A program made the position numbers and the translations under genes. This document shows positions 23,390-31,649 of a DNA stretch of 64,000 bases, in pieces; positions within the stretch are counted from its first letter, which is position 1; each line of letters opens with the position of its first letter. Below the pieces are notes generated by a model. It ran no database searches. It saw only the letters and a program-made list of their open reading frames with translations, and had not been told where the DNA came from. Source of the stretch: Hoeflea sp038900095 (lineage in GTDB: Bacteria; Pseudomonadota; Alphaproteobacteria; Rhizobiales; Rhizobiaceae). The stretch spans positions 248,001 through 312,000 of the forward strand of contig NZ_JBBMQQ010000002.1 of assembly GCF_038900095.1 (NCBI RefSeq), written 5' to 3'.

Positions 23390-25603
23390 TCAGTTGGTCG
23401 TCACAACCTTGATTTCTCCCTTGCGTTCAAGAACATCGACGACGACCTTTGATCGGGTTCCGCGCAGGGCGATATCAGCGGATGCCGAACCCAGCCTCAG
23501 GTTCCTCAGGACAACTTCATCGGTGATGGATGGAAGCACCGGCTGATTGAGTGACAACTGTCCCGAACGCGGATTGAAACCGAGGCCTATTACGGTCGCA
23601 AGGAGGAACAGGGGCGCTGCGGCGGCCCAGGCCTGCGGAATGCACGAGACGGGATAGAATGTCGGGCCCTTGCCGCGCTGGCGGACAAAACCGCAATAGA
23701 GTTCGGGCAAACGCCTGAGGTCGATATAGGTCGATGTGGCGAACAGTGCCTCGAAGATGCGCGCGGCCTCGGCCCGGTATCCGTACCGTACGAAACCGGC
23801 GGCAATCAGCGCATTGTCATGGGGCCAGACCGATCCATTGTGATAGCTCATCGGATTGTAGCGCGCCTCGGACGCGGCGATGGTGCGCACGCCCCAGCCA
23901 CAAAATGATGACTGCGCCATCAGGGTATCGACGACCGCGCCTGCGCGTTCCGGAAAGGCAATTCCGGTAAACAGTGCATGCCCGGCATTTGACGATCGAA
24001 CGCGGCAAGGCTTCTTCTCGCCGTCGAGTGCCAGGATGTAGGTCTGCAACTCTTCGTCGAAGAATGCCTTGTCGAACTGGATGCGCAATGTCTCGGCCAT
24101 GTGGTCGAAGTTCGAGGCCTCGTCATCCTTGTCCAGCTGGCGGGCAATGGCCGCTGCCGCCCGCCAAGCGCCATAGACATAGGCCTGGACTTCGACCAGG
24201 GCGATTGGCCCTTTCGCAAGCCTGCCGTCCTTGTGGAACACGGAGTCGTGGCTGTCCTTCCAGCCCTGATTGGCCAGTCCCTTGTCGGTTCGGGCGCCAT
24301 ACTCGACGAAACCGTCACCGTCGCGGTCACCGAAACGGGTAATCCAGTCCAGTGCCGCGGAGATATGGGGCCAGAGGCCGCGCAGTGTTTCGAGGTCGCC
24401 AGTCCGTTGCAGATAGGCGCCCGCCAGCATGACGAAAAGCGGCGTCGAATCGATACTGCCGTAATATCGCCGGAAGGGAACCTCGCCGAGTTCGGCCATC
24501 TCGCCGTAGCGCATTTCGTGCAGGATCTTGCCGGGTTCGGCGTCGGCTTCGGGGTCGAAGTCCACTGCCTGGTTGGCCGCCAGATGCTTCAGGACGCCGC
24601 ACGCGATGGCCGGGTCGAGCCATAGAGTTTCAAGCGCCGTTATCAACGCGTCACGGCCGAAGACCGTACTGAACCAGGGGATGCCGGCGTAGGGGTATGG
24701 CCCTTCCGGTGTATCGGTCATAAGCATATAGAGATCTGCGACGCTGCGGCGGGCGGCCTCATTGAAAATGTCATTGGAGGTCTCGATCGAGGCCGCACGG
24801 GCGGACGCGTGCCGAAGCGCACGGTGGGCGCGTCGCAGGGCGGAGAAATAGGCTTTTCTTGGCGGCGTTCTTTCTTCGCTTCGCTCGTCGCAGATAATCT
24901 CGATGAAGAAGGACCGGGCTTCGCGTGGCGCAAGGGTGACGTGGTAGCGGGCACGATCTCCCGCAATGGTTTCGGGCTCGGGATCGAAACGCAGAATCGT
25001 TGCGCGTGTGCGCCCGTCGAGACCGAGATAGGACAGGGATACGCGATCGGCTTCGACCTCGGGTTCGGCCAGCTGCCCGCGCCTGGTGCGTTGCTGGCCG
25101 CGGATTTCGAACAGGTCGGCAAAGTCGGCCGCAAATGCGATATCGAGATGAACCGTGCGTTCCCTGTCATCGAAATTGCGGAGCAGGAGCCTCTCGTAGC
25201 AGACACCGTTCAGCAGAAACCTTGTCTTCCTTATGTGCAGCAAATCGTGGCAGAGCGTGTCACCGCCGGGTTCGATGATGATGTCGGGGTTGGTGAGGTC
25301 GCAGTTCAGCGTGGCGTTGTCGTCACCCAGGGTCGAGGACAGCAGCAACGGATGAAGACCGTTGATCGTCAGGCTGAGGTGGGACAGGTGCCGCGTATCC
25401 CGGTGGAATATGCCTTCCGGGTTGCCAGGCCAGGACACGGCATCGCCATGTTCGTCGAACACGGCGAATGTGTCGCCGTGTTTAAGTGTTCGCGAGCCGC
25501 GTTCATAGCGGATCGCGGCTTCGGGTACGCCGCCTGGCGGCGTGGTGGTGGAGCCGGCAGGGGCCGGCTCCTTTCTGTCGGTCAATGCGAGCGCGGGATC
25601 CAC
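23390..25603 (-). CDS. Amylo-alpha-1,6-glucosidase (glycogen debranching-type)
   Basis: The protein has 737 residues. The N-terminal beta domain (about 30-260, with GDTFAVFDEHGDAVSWPGNPEGIFHRDTRHLS) matches the GDE_N_bis domain. The C-terminal (alpha/alpha)6 domain has IPWFSTVFGRDALITAL, YYGSIDSTPLFVMLAG, WKDSHDSVFHKDG and YNPMSYHNGSVWPHDNALIAAGF, the substrate-site motifs of amylo-alpha-1,6-glucosidase family proteins. Bacterial members of this type are often near glycosyltransferases and may act on small or atypical glucans. It starts with GTG behind AAGGAAA, 27 bp after the glycosyltransferase stop, in one operon. Confidence 0.88.
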   Translation of the reverse strand: MDPALALTDRKEPAPAGSTTTPPGGVPEAAIRYERGSRTLKHGDTFAVFDEHGDAVSWPGNPEGIFHRDTRHLSHLSLTINGLHPLLLSSTLGDDNATLNCDLTNPDIIIEPGGDTLCHDLLHIRKTRFLLNGVCYERLLLRNFDDRERTVHLDIAFAADFADLFEIRGQQRTRRGQLAEPEVEADRVSLSYLGLDGRTRATILRFDPEPETIAGDRARYHVTLAPREARSFFIEIICDERSEERTPPRKAYFSALRRAHRALRHASARAASIETSNDIFNEAARRSVADLYMLMTDTPEGPYPYAGIPWFSTVFGRDALITALETLWLDPAIACGVLKHLAANQAVDFDPEADAEPGKILHEMRYGEMAELGEVPFRRYYGSIDSTPLFVMLAGAYLQRTGDLETLRGLWPHISAALDWITRFGDRDGDGFVEYGARTDKGLANQGWKDSHDSVFHKDGRLAKGPIALVEVQAYVYGAWRAAAAIARQLDKDDEASNFDHMAETLRIQFDKAFFDEELQTYILALDGEKKPCRVRSSNAGHALFTGIAFPERAGAVVDTLMAQSSFCGWGVRTIAASEARYNPMSYHNGSVWPHDNALIAAGFVRYGYRAEAARIFEALFATSTYIDLRRLPELYCGFVRQRGKGPTFYPVSCIPQAWAAAAPLFLLATVIGLGFNPRSGQLSLNQPVLPSITDEVVLRNLRLGSASADIALRGTRSKVVVDVLERKGEIKVVTTN

Positions 25604-25630
25604 GGCAGGTTTTCCTTGATCAGACGGGGG

Positions 25631-26737
25631 TCAGGCCGTGTCGCCGATGGCAAAGGGCGCCGCGTTTCCATTGGCAGCATGAAGCGGCAATTGTCCGATG
25701 TTGCCGTACTCGCTGACGAGTGAACGGTAGATTTCGACATAGTCATTGGCCATCCTCGCTGCGGTGAAACGCTTGTTGAACGTGCCGCGGACGGTTCTGC
25801 GGTCAAGCTGGTCCAGTTTGCCGACGGCATCCACAGCCTCGTCAATATCGTGGACAATGAAGCCGGACACATTGTCGTCGATGACTTCAGGGACGGACCC
25901 GCATTCGAAGGCGATGACCGGCGTGCCGCACGCCATGGCCTCGATCATGACCAGGCCGAAAGGTTCGGGCCAGTCTATGGGGAACAGCAGCGCTTTCGCA
26001 TTGCCGAGGAAATCGGCTTTCTGCGTCTCGTTGATTTCGCCGACATATTCGACATTGTCGTGTTTCTCGACCAGGGGGGCAATCTGGTTTTGCCAGTAGG
26101 CCTCGTCGGCCTTGTCGACCTTGGCGGCGATCTTCAGCTTCATGCCTGCGCGCGCGGCAATCTCGATCGCACGGTCGGGGCGTTTTTCCGGTGAAATGCG
26201 TCCCAGGAAAGCGAGATATCCGCCCCCGGGTGTCCCGGTGAACGGCAGGACGTCTGAAGTCAGCCCGTGGTAGACGGTGCCAGCCCAGTTGACCGGCGGC
26301 ATCGGACGGCGCTGGTCGTTGGAAATCGAGACCAGCGGGATATTTGGAAAGGCCGCGTAGAGAGGTTTGAGATCAGGCAAGTCCAGCCGTCCATGCAGCG
26401 TGGTGACGGTCTTGCCAGCGAACGTGCTGATCAGCGGGAAGTGCAGGAGATCGATGTGAAAATGCAGGATGTCGAAGTCGTCGGCGCGCTTGCGCACTTC
26501 CTCCAGCATCATGACGTGATAGGGGGTTGGATCCTGAATGGCGGGATTGAGCCGTAGCGCCATATCCGAACACCGCACGAGTTTGGCGGATGTCACGGAA
26601 TCACCGCTGGCGAACAGGGTGACATCATGGCCCTGGCGGACGAGTTCTTCCGTCAAATAGGAGACAATGCGTTCCGTGCCGCCATAGAGCTTTGGCGGGA
26701 CCCGTTCGGCAAGTGGTGCGATTTGTGCGATTTTCAT
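25631..26737 (-). CDS. GT4-family glycosyltransferase
   Basis: The 368-residue cytosolic GT-B glycosyltransferase has the N-terminal acceptor domain (MKIAQIAPLAERVPPKLYGGTERIVSYL) and a C-terminal nucleotide-sugar domain with LGRISPEKRPDRAIEIA and EPFGLVMIEAMACGTPVIAFECGSVPEVID, the GT4 signature containing the EX7E motif. The open frame could begin at 26797, but ATG 26737 has GGAGG six bases upstream. It is the first gene of a two-gene operon with the debranching enzyme. Donor and acceptor are unknown. Confidence 0.9.
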   Translation of the reverse strand: MKIAQIAPLAERVPPKLYGGTERIVSYLTEELVRQGHDVTLFASGDSVTSAKLVRCSDMALRLNPAIQDPTPYHVMMLEEVRKRADDFDILHFHIDLLHFPLISTFAGKTVTTLHGRLDLPDLKPLYAAFPNIPLVSISNDQRRPMPPVNWAGTVYHGLTSDVLPFTGTPGGGYLAFLGRISPEKRPDRAIEIAARAGMKLKIAAKVDKADEAYWQNQIAPLVEKHDNVEYVGEINETQKADFLGNAKALLFPIDWPEPFGLVMIEAMACGTPVIAFECGSVPEVIDDNVSGFIVHDIDEAVDAVGKLDQLDRRTVRGTFNKRFTAARMANDYVEIYRSLVSEYGNIGQLPLHAANGNAAPFAIGDTA

Positions 26738-27181
26738 CAAAACCTCCTTTGAGAAGCGAAGTTCGGACAATGAACAAGCGAAGATCGCTTTCGCCATCTC
26801 CGGTCCGGGGCACCTTTGAGGCCACCCGCGTCATCCTCTTCTGGAGATTTTGCGTGTTGCCCAGCCGGGCCATCGCACCCGCACTGTCGCTCCGCCATCG
26901 AGAACACGCCAACAAGGTTCAGGCGGATACGGTCTCGCAAACGCTCCTTCCGATCAATGACAACAATGTTCTGAACACTCCGCAAATTGCGGAGCCAATT
27001 TGGATTTAGGAAGCGGGAGGTTCGCTTCAATAGGATTTTTTGGATTTTTCAACACCCCGGTGAGGGGGCGTGCCGGCGCGGCATCGAACGCGGGAAAAGC
27101 TGCCTGCACCTGTCGAGCTGAGCTGTTTCGTTCGGCGGTAACACCCGGGCGCAAATTTTTCGAGGCTGCTGTCGGATGCCT
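26738..27181. other. Intergenic region before the hsp20 locus
   Basis: This stretch lies between the divergent glycosyltransferase start and the hsp20 leader. I see no gene with good start signals or recognisable protein in it. Confidence 0.5.
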
Positions 27182-27206
27182 CTTGAAGCAGCAAGGTGCC
27201 GAATTA
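27182..27206 (+). promoter_or_regulatory. Candidate heat-shock (RpoH-type) promoter for the hsp20 operon
   Basis: CTTGAA at 27182-27187 is followed after 11 bases by CCGAATTA. This resembles an RpoH -35/-10 pair with the shortest allowed spacing and a partial -10. The position, about 100 bp before the gene and just before the ROSE leader, is right. It is weak evidence on its own. Confidence 0.35.
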
Positions 27207-27250
27207 AATCAGTATTGCCTGATCGCCCAAATGGGGGTCGGCAAGTCCAG

Positions 27251-27310
27251 GAGGCGCCTGTGCTCTTGGCGCCCCCTTGTATCCATGTTGCTTATAAGGA
27301 GGATATGGCT
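27251..27310 (+). promoter_or_regulatory. ROSE-type RNA thermometer upstream of hsp20
   Basis: The leader has a GGCGCC hairpin (27253-27258 with 27268-27273). Its last hairpin (27283-27308) pairs CCATGTTGCT with the ribosome-binding region AAGGAGGATATGG. The anti-Shine-Dalgarno TTGCT facing AAGGAGG with one extra G is the recognised signature of ROSE elements. These melt at heat-shock temperature and release the Shine-Dalgarno of rhizobial small heat-shock genes. The upstream boundary is approximate. Confidence 0.85.
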
Positions 27311-27787
27311 ATGAGGACAAACCTCGATTTTTCTCCCCTTTTCCGGTCGAGCATCGGCTTTGACCGAATGCTGGACGCGCTCGAAGCTGCAAGCCGGGTC
27401 GAGTCGATCGACAACTGGCCACCCTACGACATTATCAAGACCGGTGAAGACGATTACCGCATTGCTATGGCAGTGGCGGGCTTCTCGCAGGATGAACTGA
27501 CGATCACGCAGGAGCAGAACATGCTCGTTGTTGCGGGGCAGAAGGAAGATACCCGGGAAGAGCAATATCTGCATCGCGGCATCGCCGACCGGACGTTCCA
27601 GCGCCGGTTCGAACTCGCAGACCACGTCAAGGTCGTGGGGGCGGGACTTGTCAACGGCCTGCTGACCATCGATCTCAAGCGGGAAATCCCTGAAGAGATG
27701 AAACCTCGCAAGATCGAGATTTCGACCGAGATGGCTCTGCCGAAGGTCGATACGAAACAGATCGAGGCCGAGAAGCAGGCGGCCTGA
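27311..27787 (+). CDS. Small heat-shock protein Hsp20 (IbpA-like)
   Basis: This 158-residue holdase chaperone binds unfolding proteins in the cytoplasm. It starts MRTNLDFSPLFRSSIGFDRML, the class A rhizobial IbpA N-terminus. The alpha-crystallin domain runs from about 35 to 130 (NWPPYDIIKTGEDDYRIAMAV to GLLTIDLKREIPE), and the C-terminal tail has no clear IXI motif. I use ATG 27311 because AAGGAGG is eight bases upstream; ATG 27305 is too close and lies in the thermometer stem. It is the first gene of the stress cassette. Confidence 0.92.
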   Translation: MRTNLDFSPLFRSSIGFDRMLDALEAASRVESIDNWPPYDIIKTGEDDYRIAMAVAGFSQDELTITQEQNMLVVAGQKEDTREEQYLHRGIADRTFQRRFELADHVKVVGAGLVNGLLTIDLKREIPEEMKPRKIEISTEMALPKVDTKQIEAEKQAA

Positions 27788-27881
27788 CACCCGAAACAAC
27801 GCGGTATCAACCAAGGCGCAGGGCATGGCCCCGCGCCACGGACAGACTTTGCCAAATCAACCAGTAGAGAGGAGAAAAAAC

Positions 27882-28391
27882 ATGAGTGTTCGTGATCTGA
27901 TCCCCTGGGGCCGCAACAATGGCAACCAGGTTCCGAGTCTCCTGCGCGATGACGACCGCGATCCCTTCCTGTCATTGCATCGCGAAGTGAACCGGCTGTT
28001 TGACGACGCCTTCCGCCGCTTTGGCTCCGGCCTGCCGGCCTTCGGCAACGGCTTCGGCTTCAGCGGCGGCTGGCCGAGCGTCGAGATCTCCGACACCGAC
28101 AAGCAGATCACGGTGACGGCGGAAGTGCCCGGCCTTGAGGAAAAGGACATTGAGGTGCTCCTCAATGATGGCGTGCTGACGCTGAAGGGCGAAAAGCACT
28201 CCGAAAACGAGGACAAGGACCGCCGGTTCTCCGAGCGTTATTACGGCCGTTTCGAGCGCCGCATTCCGCTCGGCGCCGAGATCAAGGAGGACCAGGTCGA
28301 CGCCCGCTTCAAGAACGGCGTGCTGACGGTCGTCTTGCCGAAGACCGAAGAGGCCCAGTCGCAGGTCAAGCGCATCGCTATCAAGAGTTGA
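27882..28391 (+). CDS. Small heat-shock protein Hsp20 (second, class C-like)
   Basis: This 169-residue Hsp20 paralogue is only distantly related to the first. The N-terminus (MSVRDLIPWGRNN...DPFLSLHREVNRLFDDAF) and the alpha-crystallin core (WPSVEISDTDKQITVTAEVPGLEEKDIEV, then FERRIPLGAEI and NGVLTVVLPK) match the Hsp20 group found in plant-associated and stress-island bacteria. The C-terminus ends VKRIAIKS with an IXI-like motif. A GGAGA ribosome-binding site precedes ATG 27882. The gene is 94 bp after the first Hsp20 and probably cotranscribed with it. Confidence 0.92.
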   Translation: MSVRDLIPWGRNNGNQVPSLLRDDDRDPFLSLHREVNRLFDDAFRRFGSGLPAFGNGFGFSGGWPSVEISDTDKQITVTAEVPGLEEKDIEVLLNDGVLTLKGEKHSENEDKDRRFSERYYGRFERRIPLGAEIKEDQVDARFKNGVLTVVLPKTEEAQSQVKRIAIKS

Positions 28392-28461
28392 CCGGTTCAA
28401 CCCACATTGGCGGCCGGCCCTGTGGCGGCCGCCAATATCCTTCGCCAACCGGGAGGGATCA

Positions 28462-29220
28462 ATGATGGAGACTGCAAGAGAGACAAAACCAGAAATCGAA
28501 ACGATGGCAGCCGGGTTACGTGCGTTAAACGACAACCGGCGAAGTTTTCTTGCCTCGGGAGGCTCTGTGTTTCCCAAGGACGCGCGTGCGCTCATCTTCA
28601 AGCCGTCACGCTCGGTAACCACGTCGGGGACAGCGCGTACGAAGGGCTGGCGGCTCGTCTTCGAGCGTCGCAGTGCGCCGTTCGTGGAGCCCTTGATGGG
28701 CTATACCGGCGGCGGGGATACGCTCACGCAAGTGGAGCTCACCTTCCCCACCCTTCAATCCGCCATCCGCTATGCAGAGCGGCAGGGGCTGGCTTATGTC
28801 GTGAGACGACCGGTCGACAAGGCGGTTGCCTCGGCCAAGCAGAGAACCGTCCGGCGACCGGACCGGCCATCACATGCCTTCGCTGATGCGGTACTGGAGC
28901 GGCTCGGTCTTGCTGCGCTGCAGGAGAGCTACGGGAGGGCCATGGATGGGGCGGCAATCCGCGATGATGCCTCCGGCCCGGCCACCTGGCCGAACCCGAT
29001 GGACGTCACGCGCGACCCGGCGCTGTCACTTGAGGCAAAGCGCTCGATCCTGATGAATTGGGCCTGGACGGAATACCTCGCAGACCAGGCCACCAACGAG
29101 GGCATGCCGGAGAATGGGCGTCCGTCGCGCCTATGCGACGTCGAGCAGGCGTTGCTCGCGCTCGAGCGGGAGGTCAAACGCGCGCAGGCCCATCCTGTGG
29201 CCGGGCGCAAAGCCGCATGA
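28462..29220 (+). CDS. NDUFS4-like (complex I subunit) domain protein
   Basis: This 252-residue protein has a domain at about 40-115 that matches the ETC complex I subunit conserved region (NDUFS4/18-kDa). It has ARALIFKPSRSVTTSGTART, WRLVFERR and PFVEPLMGYTGGGDTLTQVELTFPT, and then a conserved aromatic alpha-helix. In mitochondria and alphaproteobacteria NDUFS4 caps complex I. This copy is unusual in having a C-terminal extension (about 150-240), rich in DPALSLEAKRSILMNWAWTEYLAD-type residues, and in lying in a heat-shock cassette rather than near nuo genes. Its role is unknown. A good GGGAGGG site precedes the start. Confidence 0.8.
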   Translation: MMETARETKPEIETMAAGLRALNDNRRSFLASGGSVFPKDARALIFKPSRSVTTSGTARTKGWRLVFERRSAPFVEPLMGYTGGGDTLTQVELTFPTLQSAIRYAERQGLAYVVRRPVDKAVASAKQRTVRRPDRPSHAFADAVLERLGLAALQESYGRAMDGAAIRDDASGPATWPNPMDVTRDPALSLEAKRSILMNWAWTEYLADQATNEGMPENGRPSRLCDVEQALLALEREVKRAQAHPVAGRKAA

Positions 29221-29228
29221 GGTGACCC

Positions 29229-29552
29229 ATGGATCCGCTTGTTGTTTTTGACTGCGAGAAGGTTCTTCCCAACAGGTTTGCACTGGTGCTGGCTGCAGCC
29301 GCGCGCACCCGTGCACTGAACCGTGGGGCAGAGCCGAGACTTGATGTGCAGGGTCTGAACGCGAGCGATCTCGCATTGCAGGAGATCGCCCGGGGTGCGT
29401 TCAACAAGGATGAACTGGCGCCGTTCCTGTTTGCATCGACGGCGCTCACGCGTCTTCCTGCACCCAGCTCCACAACACCCGAGCTTCGCGGCGACGGCTG
29501 TTCGGATGCCGCCGCCGCCCCCGCCGCCTCCTCCCGGGAGGCGGCCCATTGA
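29229..29552 (+). CDS. RNA polymerase omega-like protein (RpoZ paralogue)
   Basis: The first 67 residues of this 107-residue protein follow omega closely: DCEKVLPNRFALVLAAAART, a short linker, then DLALQEIARGAFNKDEL. These match the conserved NRF-LVL-AA-R-R and ALREI blocks by which omega wraps the beta' tail. The C-terminal 40 residues are Ala/Pro/Ser-rich and unlike the usual acidic tail. It starts 8 bp after the previous gene, so it is in the same operon. The housekeeping rpoZ is presumably elsewhere. Identification is from the pattern and is quite secure; function as a polymerase subunit is untested. Confidence 0.75.
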   Translation: MDPLVVFDCEKVLPNRFALVLAAAARTRALNRGAEPRLDVQGLNASDLALQEIARGAFNKDELAPFLFASTALTRLPAPSSTTPELRGDGCSDAAAAPAASSREAAH

Positions 29553-29583
29553 TGATGCAACCAACCGATGAGGAGAAAGAACG

Positions 29584-29949
29584 ATGCTGAAGTCCCTGTC
29601 TTTGAACAACCGGACGGCTTTCGATATCGTCAATGTCGTTGCCGGTCTTGGTCTTCTGGTTTCACCCTGGCTGCTCGGCTTCACCGCCGAGACCTACGCC
29701 GCCTGGAATGGCTGGATCGTGGGCGCGGCCATCGCCCTGATTGCCGTCGCTGCGCTTTATGCCTTCTATGAGGTGGAGGAGTGGATCAACCTCGCGCTTG
29801 GTGTATGGGCGCTGGCCGCTCCCTGGGTGCTCGGCTTCTCAGCCGTGACTGCTGCCATGTGGGCGCATGTGATTGCCGGTATTGTTGTCGCGGCATTGGC
29901 CGCCGGCAGCATCTGGTTCAGCCACAACCGTCCGTGGTCGACTGCATGA
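29584..29949 (+). CDS. SPW repeat membrane protein
   Basis: This 121-residue inner-membrane protein has four predicted transmembrane helices in two repeats. Each contains the signature motif, SPWLLGFT in the first and APWVLGFS in the second. SPW-repeat proteins are widespread, small and functionally uncharacterised. It is the last gene of the stress cassette, 31 bp after the omega-like gene and just before a terminator. GAGGAG lies before the ATG. Confidence 0.88.
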   Translation: MLKSLSLNNRTAFDIVNVVAGLGLLVSPWLLGFTAETYAAWNGWIVGAAIALIAVAALYAFYEVEEWINLALGVWALAAPWVLGFSAVTAAMWAHVIAGIVVAALAAGSIWFSHNRPWSTA

Positions 29950-29956
29950 GCCAATT

Positions 29957-29992
29957 GAACGGGTCCGGGGCCTTCGGGCCCGTTCCTTTTTA
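29957..29992 (+). terminator. Terminator of the stress cassette
   Basis: GAACGGG at 29957-29963 pairs with CCCGTTC at 29979-29985, with further GC pairing inside, and the stem is followed by CTTTTT. It sits just after the SPW gene. Confidence 0.75.
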
Positions 29993-30113
29993 TGTCTTTG
30001 GTACCTCCGACCTTAAACAGTTTGAACAATTGTCGCCCGGATCCCGCCCTTCCCGGGTATCGGAAATGCATCCTTTCTGTATATAATTTTGCCATCCGGG
30101 GATGAGGGGTGAC

Positions 30114-31220
30114 ATGGAAACCAAATTGCTTGCTTTCGTTGGCTGTCTCAATCGTGAGGCACCCTATTTCCAAGGCGCCCGGGGAAAAGGCCTTGTGGTC
30201 TATTGCTTTGATGAACAAACACTCGAAGCAGAGCTGATTTGCGAAACCGAGGGCGTCGACAATCCGACTTTCCTGTCTGTCAGCAAGGATGGACGCCGGG
30301 TCTATGCGAATTCCGAGGTTTTCGTCTGGGGTGAGGGGCTTGTCACCGCATTTGCCTTCGACCGTGAGCGCGCGGAATTGCAACACATCAACATGCGCCC
30401 TTCAATGGGCAGCATCACGGCGCACAACATGGTGACGCGCGACGGCAGCAAGCTTCTGGTTGCCAATTATGCAATGGGGGATGGCGGGCCGGATCAATCG
30501 CTGGTGGTCTACGGCATCCGCGAGGACGGCGGCCTCACCGAGCCTCTTGCAAGCGTGATGCATCATGGAAGCGGTCCGAACAAGGAGCGCCAGGAGCGCA
30601 GCCATGCACACAGTTTCACGGAGATGGTTCAGGGCAATATCGCGATAGCCTGTGATCTCGGACTCGATCAGCTGATCAGCTACGGGATCGGCGATGATGG
30701 CGGACTGGAACGTCTGTCCGAAGTGGCGATGCCGCAGGGATCGGGCCCCCGGCACCTTGCTCTCGACCCGAAGGGGCGGTTCGGATTCGTCACCAACGAG
30801 CTCGATTCCACGATCTCTTCATTGCGGCTGGATGCCACGAACGGACAGATGGAATTGCTCGACACCCAGCTGGCGGTTCCTGCCGATGCGCGGGCGTACA
30901 ATCATTGCGCCGATATACAGATCTCGCCGGACGGCCGTTTCGTCTATGCTTCGAACAGGGGGCATGACAGCATTGTCATTCATGCCGTCGATCAGGACAG
31001 CGGCATGCTGTCGCTTGTCGGCCATGTGCCGTGCGGCGGGGCGACGCCGCGCAAGATCACGCTGACACCATCGGGCAACACGCTGTTGTCCGCGAACCAG
31101 AACGGCGACTGCATCGCGATCTTCCGGCGCGATGCAGAGAGTGGAATGCTGAGAGATACCGGGCGCACAATAGAGGTTGGTACGCCGATGTGCATCAAGT
31201 TTGCCGTGTGCCCTGCCTGA
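30114..31220 (+). CDS. Lactonase family beta-propeller protein (6-phosphogluconolactonase-like)
   Basis: The 368-residue protein has the repeated blade pattern of YbhE/lactonase proteins: FLSVSKDGRRVYANS, NMVTRDGSKLLVANY, HLALDPKGRFGFVTNEL, IQISPDGRFVYASNRGHDS and ITLTPSGNTLLSANQNGD. Members hydrolyse sugar lactones, especially 6-phosphogluconolactone, in the cytoplasm. I use ATG 30114, which has GAGGGG about 5 bases upstream, rather than the in-frame ATG at 30102. It is convergent with ridA with a 7-bp gap and may belong to the same catabolic locus. Confidence 0.82.
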   Translation: METKLLAFVGCLNREAPYFQGARGKGLVVYCFDEQTLEAELICETEGVDNPTFLSVSKDGRRVYANSEVFVWGEGLVTAFAFDRERAELQHINMRPSMGSITAHNMVTRDGSKLLVANYAMGDGGPDQSLVVYGIREDGGLTEPLASVMHHGSGPNKERQERSHAHSFTEMVQGNIAIACDLGLDQLISYGIGDDGGLERLSEVAMPQGSGPRHLALDPKGRFGFVTNELDSTISSLRLDATNGQMELLDTQLAVPADARAYNHCADIQISPDGRFVYASNRGHDSIVIHAVDQDSGMLSLVGHVPCGGATPRKITLTPSGNTLLSANQNGDCIAIFRRDAESGMLRDTGRTIEVGTPMCIKFAVCPA

Positions 31221-31227
31221 TAAACGC

Positions 31228-31593
31228 CTATAGCGGCTTGTAGGCTACGGCTTCAATCTCGACCTTGATGTCGAGCATGAGCCGGCTTTCGACGGTTGAA
31301 CGCGCAGGCGGATCCTTCGGGAAATAGCTGCCGTAGGTGGCATTGAATCCGCTGAAATCACGGGCGTCGGCGATCCATGCGGTCGTCTTGACGACATCGT
31401 CCATCGTGCAACCTGCAAGTTTGAGTACCGCTTTCACGTTTTCGAGAACCTGTTCGGTCTGCTCCGCTATGCCGCCGGAAACGAAGGTGCCGTCATCCCT
31501 CACGGGAACCTGTCCCGAAACATAGACGAAGTCGCCCGCACGAACGGCAGGCGACAGCGGCACTTTCGCGCTTCCAAAACACTGCTTTACCAT
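31228..31593 (-). CDS. RidA/YjgF family protein
   Basis: This 121-residue trimeric enzyme hydrolyses reactive enamine and imine intermediates released by PLP-dependent dehydratases. The key arginine is Arg98 in PPARSTVESR, followed by KVEIEAVAY at the C-terminus. I start it at ATG 31593 with GGAGG six bases upstream; the longer frame (from 31722) has no good start. It is transcribed away from the dehydratase locus, 56 bp after the IclR stop, probably with the regulator. The nearby EutB-like dehydratase makes a plausible source of its substrate. Confidence 0.88.
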   Translation of the reverse strand: MVKQCFGSAKVPLSPAVRAGDFVYVSGQVPVRDDGTFVSGGIAEQTEQVLENVKAVLKLAGCTMDDVVKTTAWIADARDFSGFNATYGSYFPKDPPARSTVESRLMLDIKVEIEAVAYKPL

Positions 31594-31649
31594 GATGTCC
31601 TCCGCTTGTTTTCGATCCACCGCTCCCGGGATCGGTTTGAATTCTGGTG

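Noticed and set aside
26945..27060. Hairpin-like GC stretches before the hsp20 leader
   Set aside because: No stem of more than a few pairs with correct spacing; nothing firm to report.
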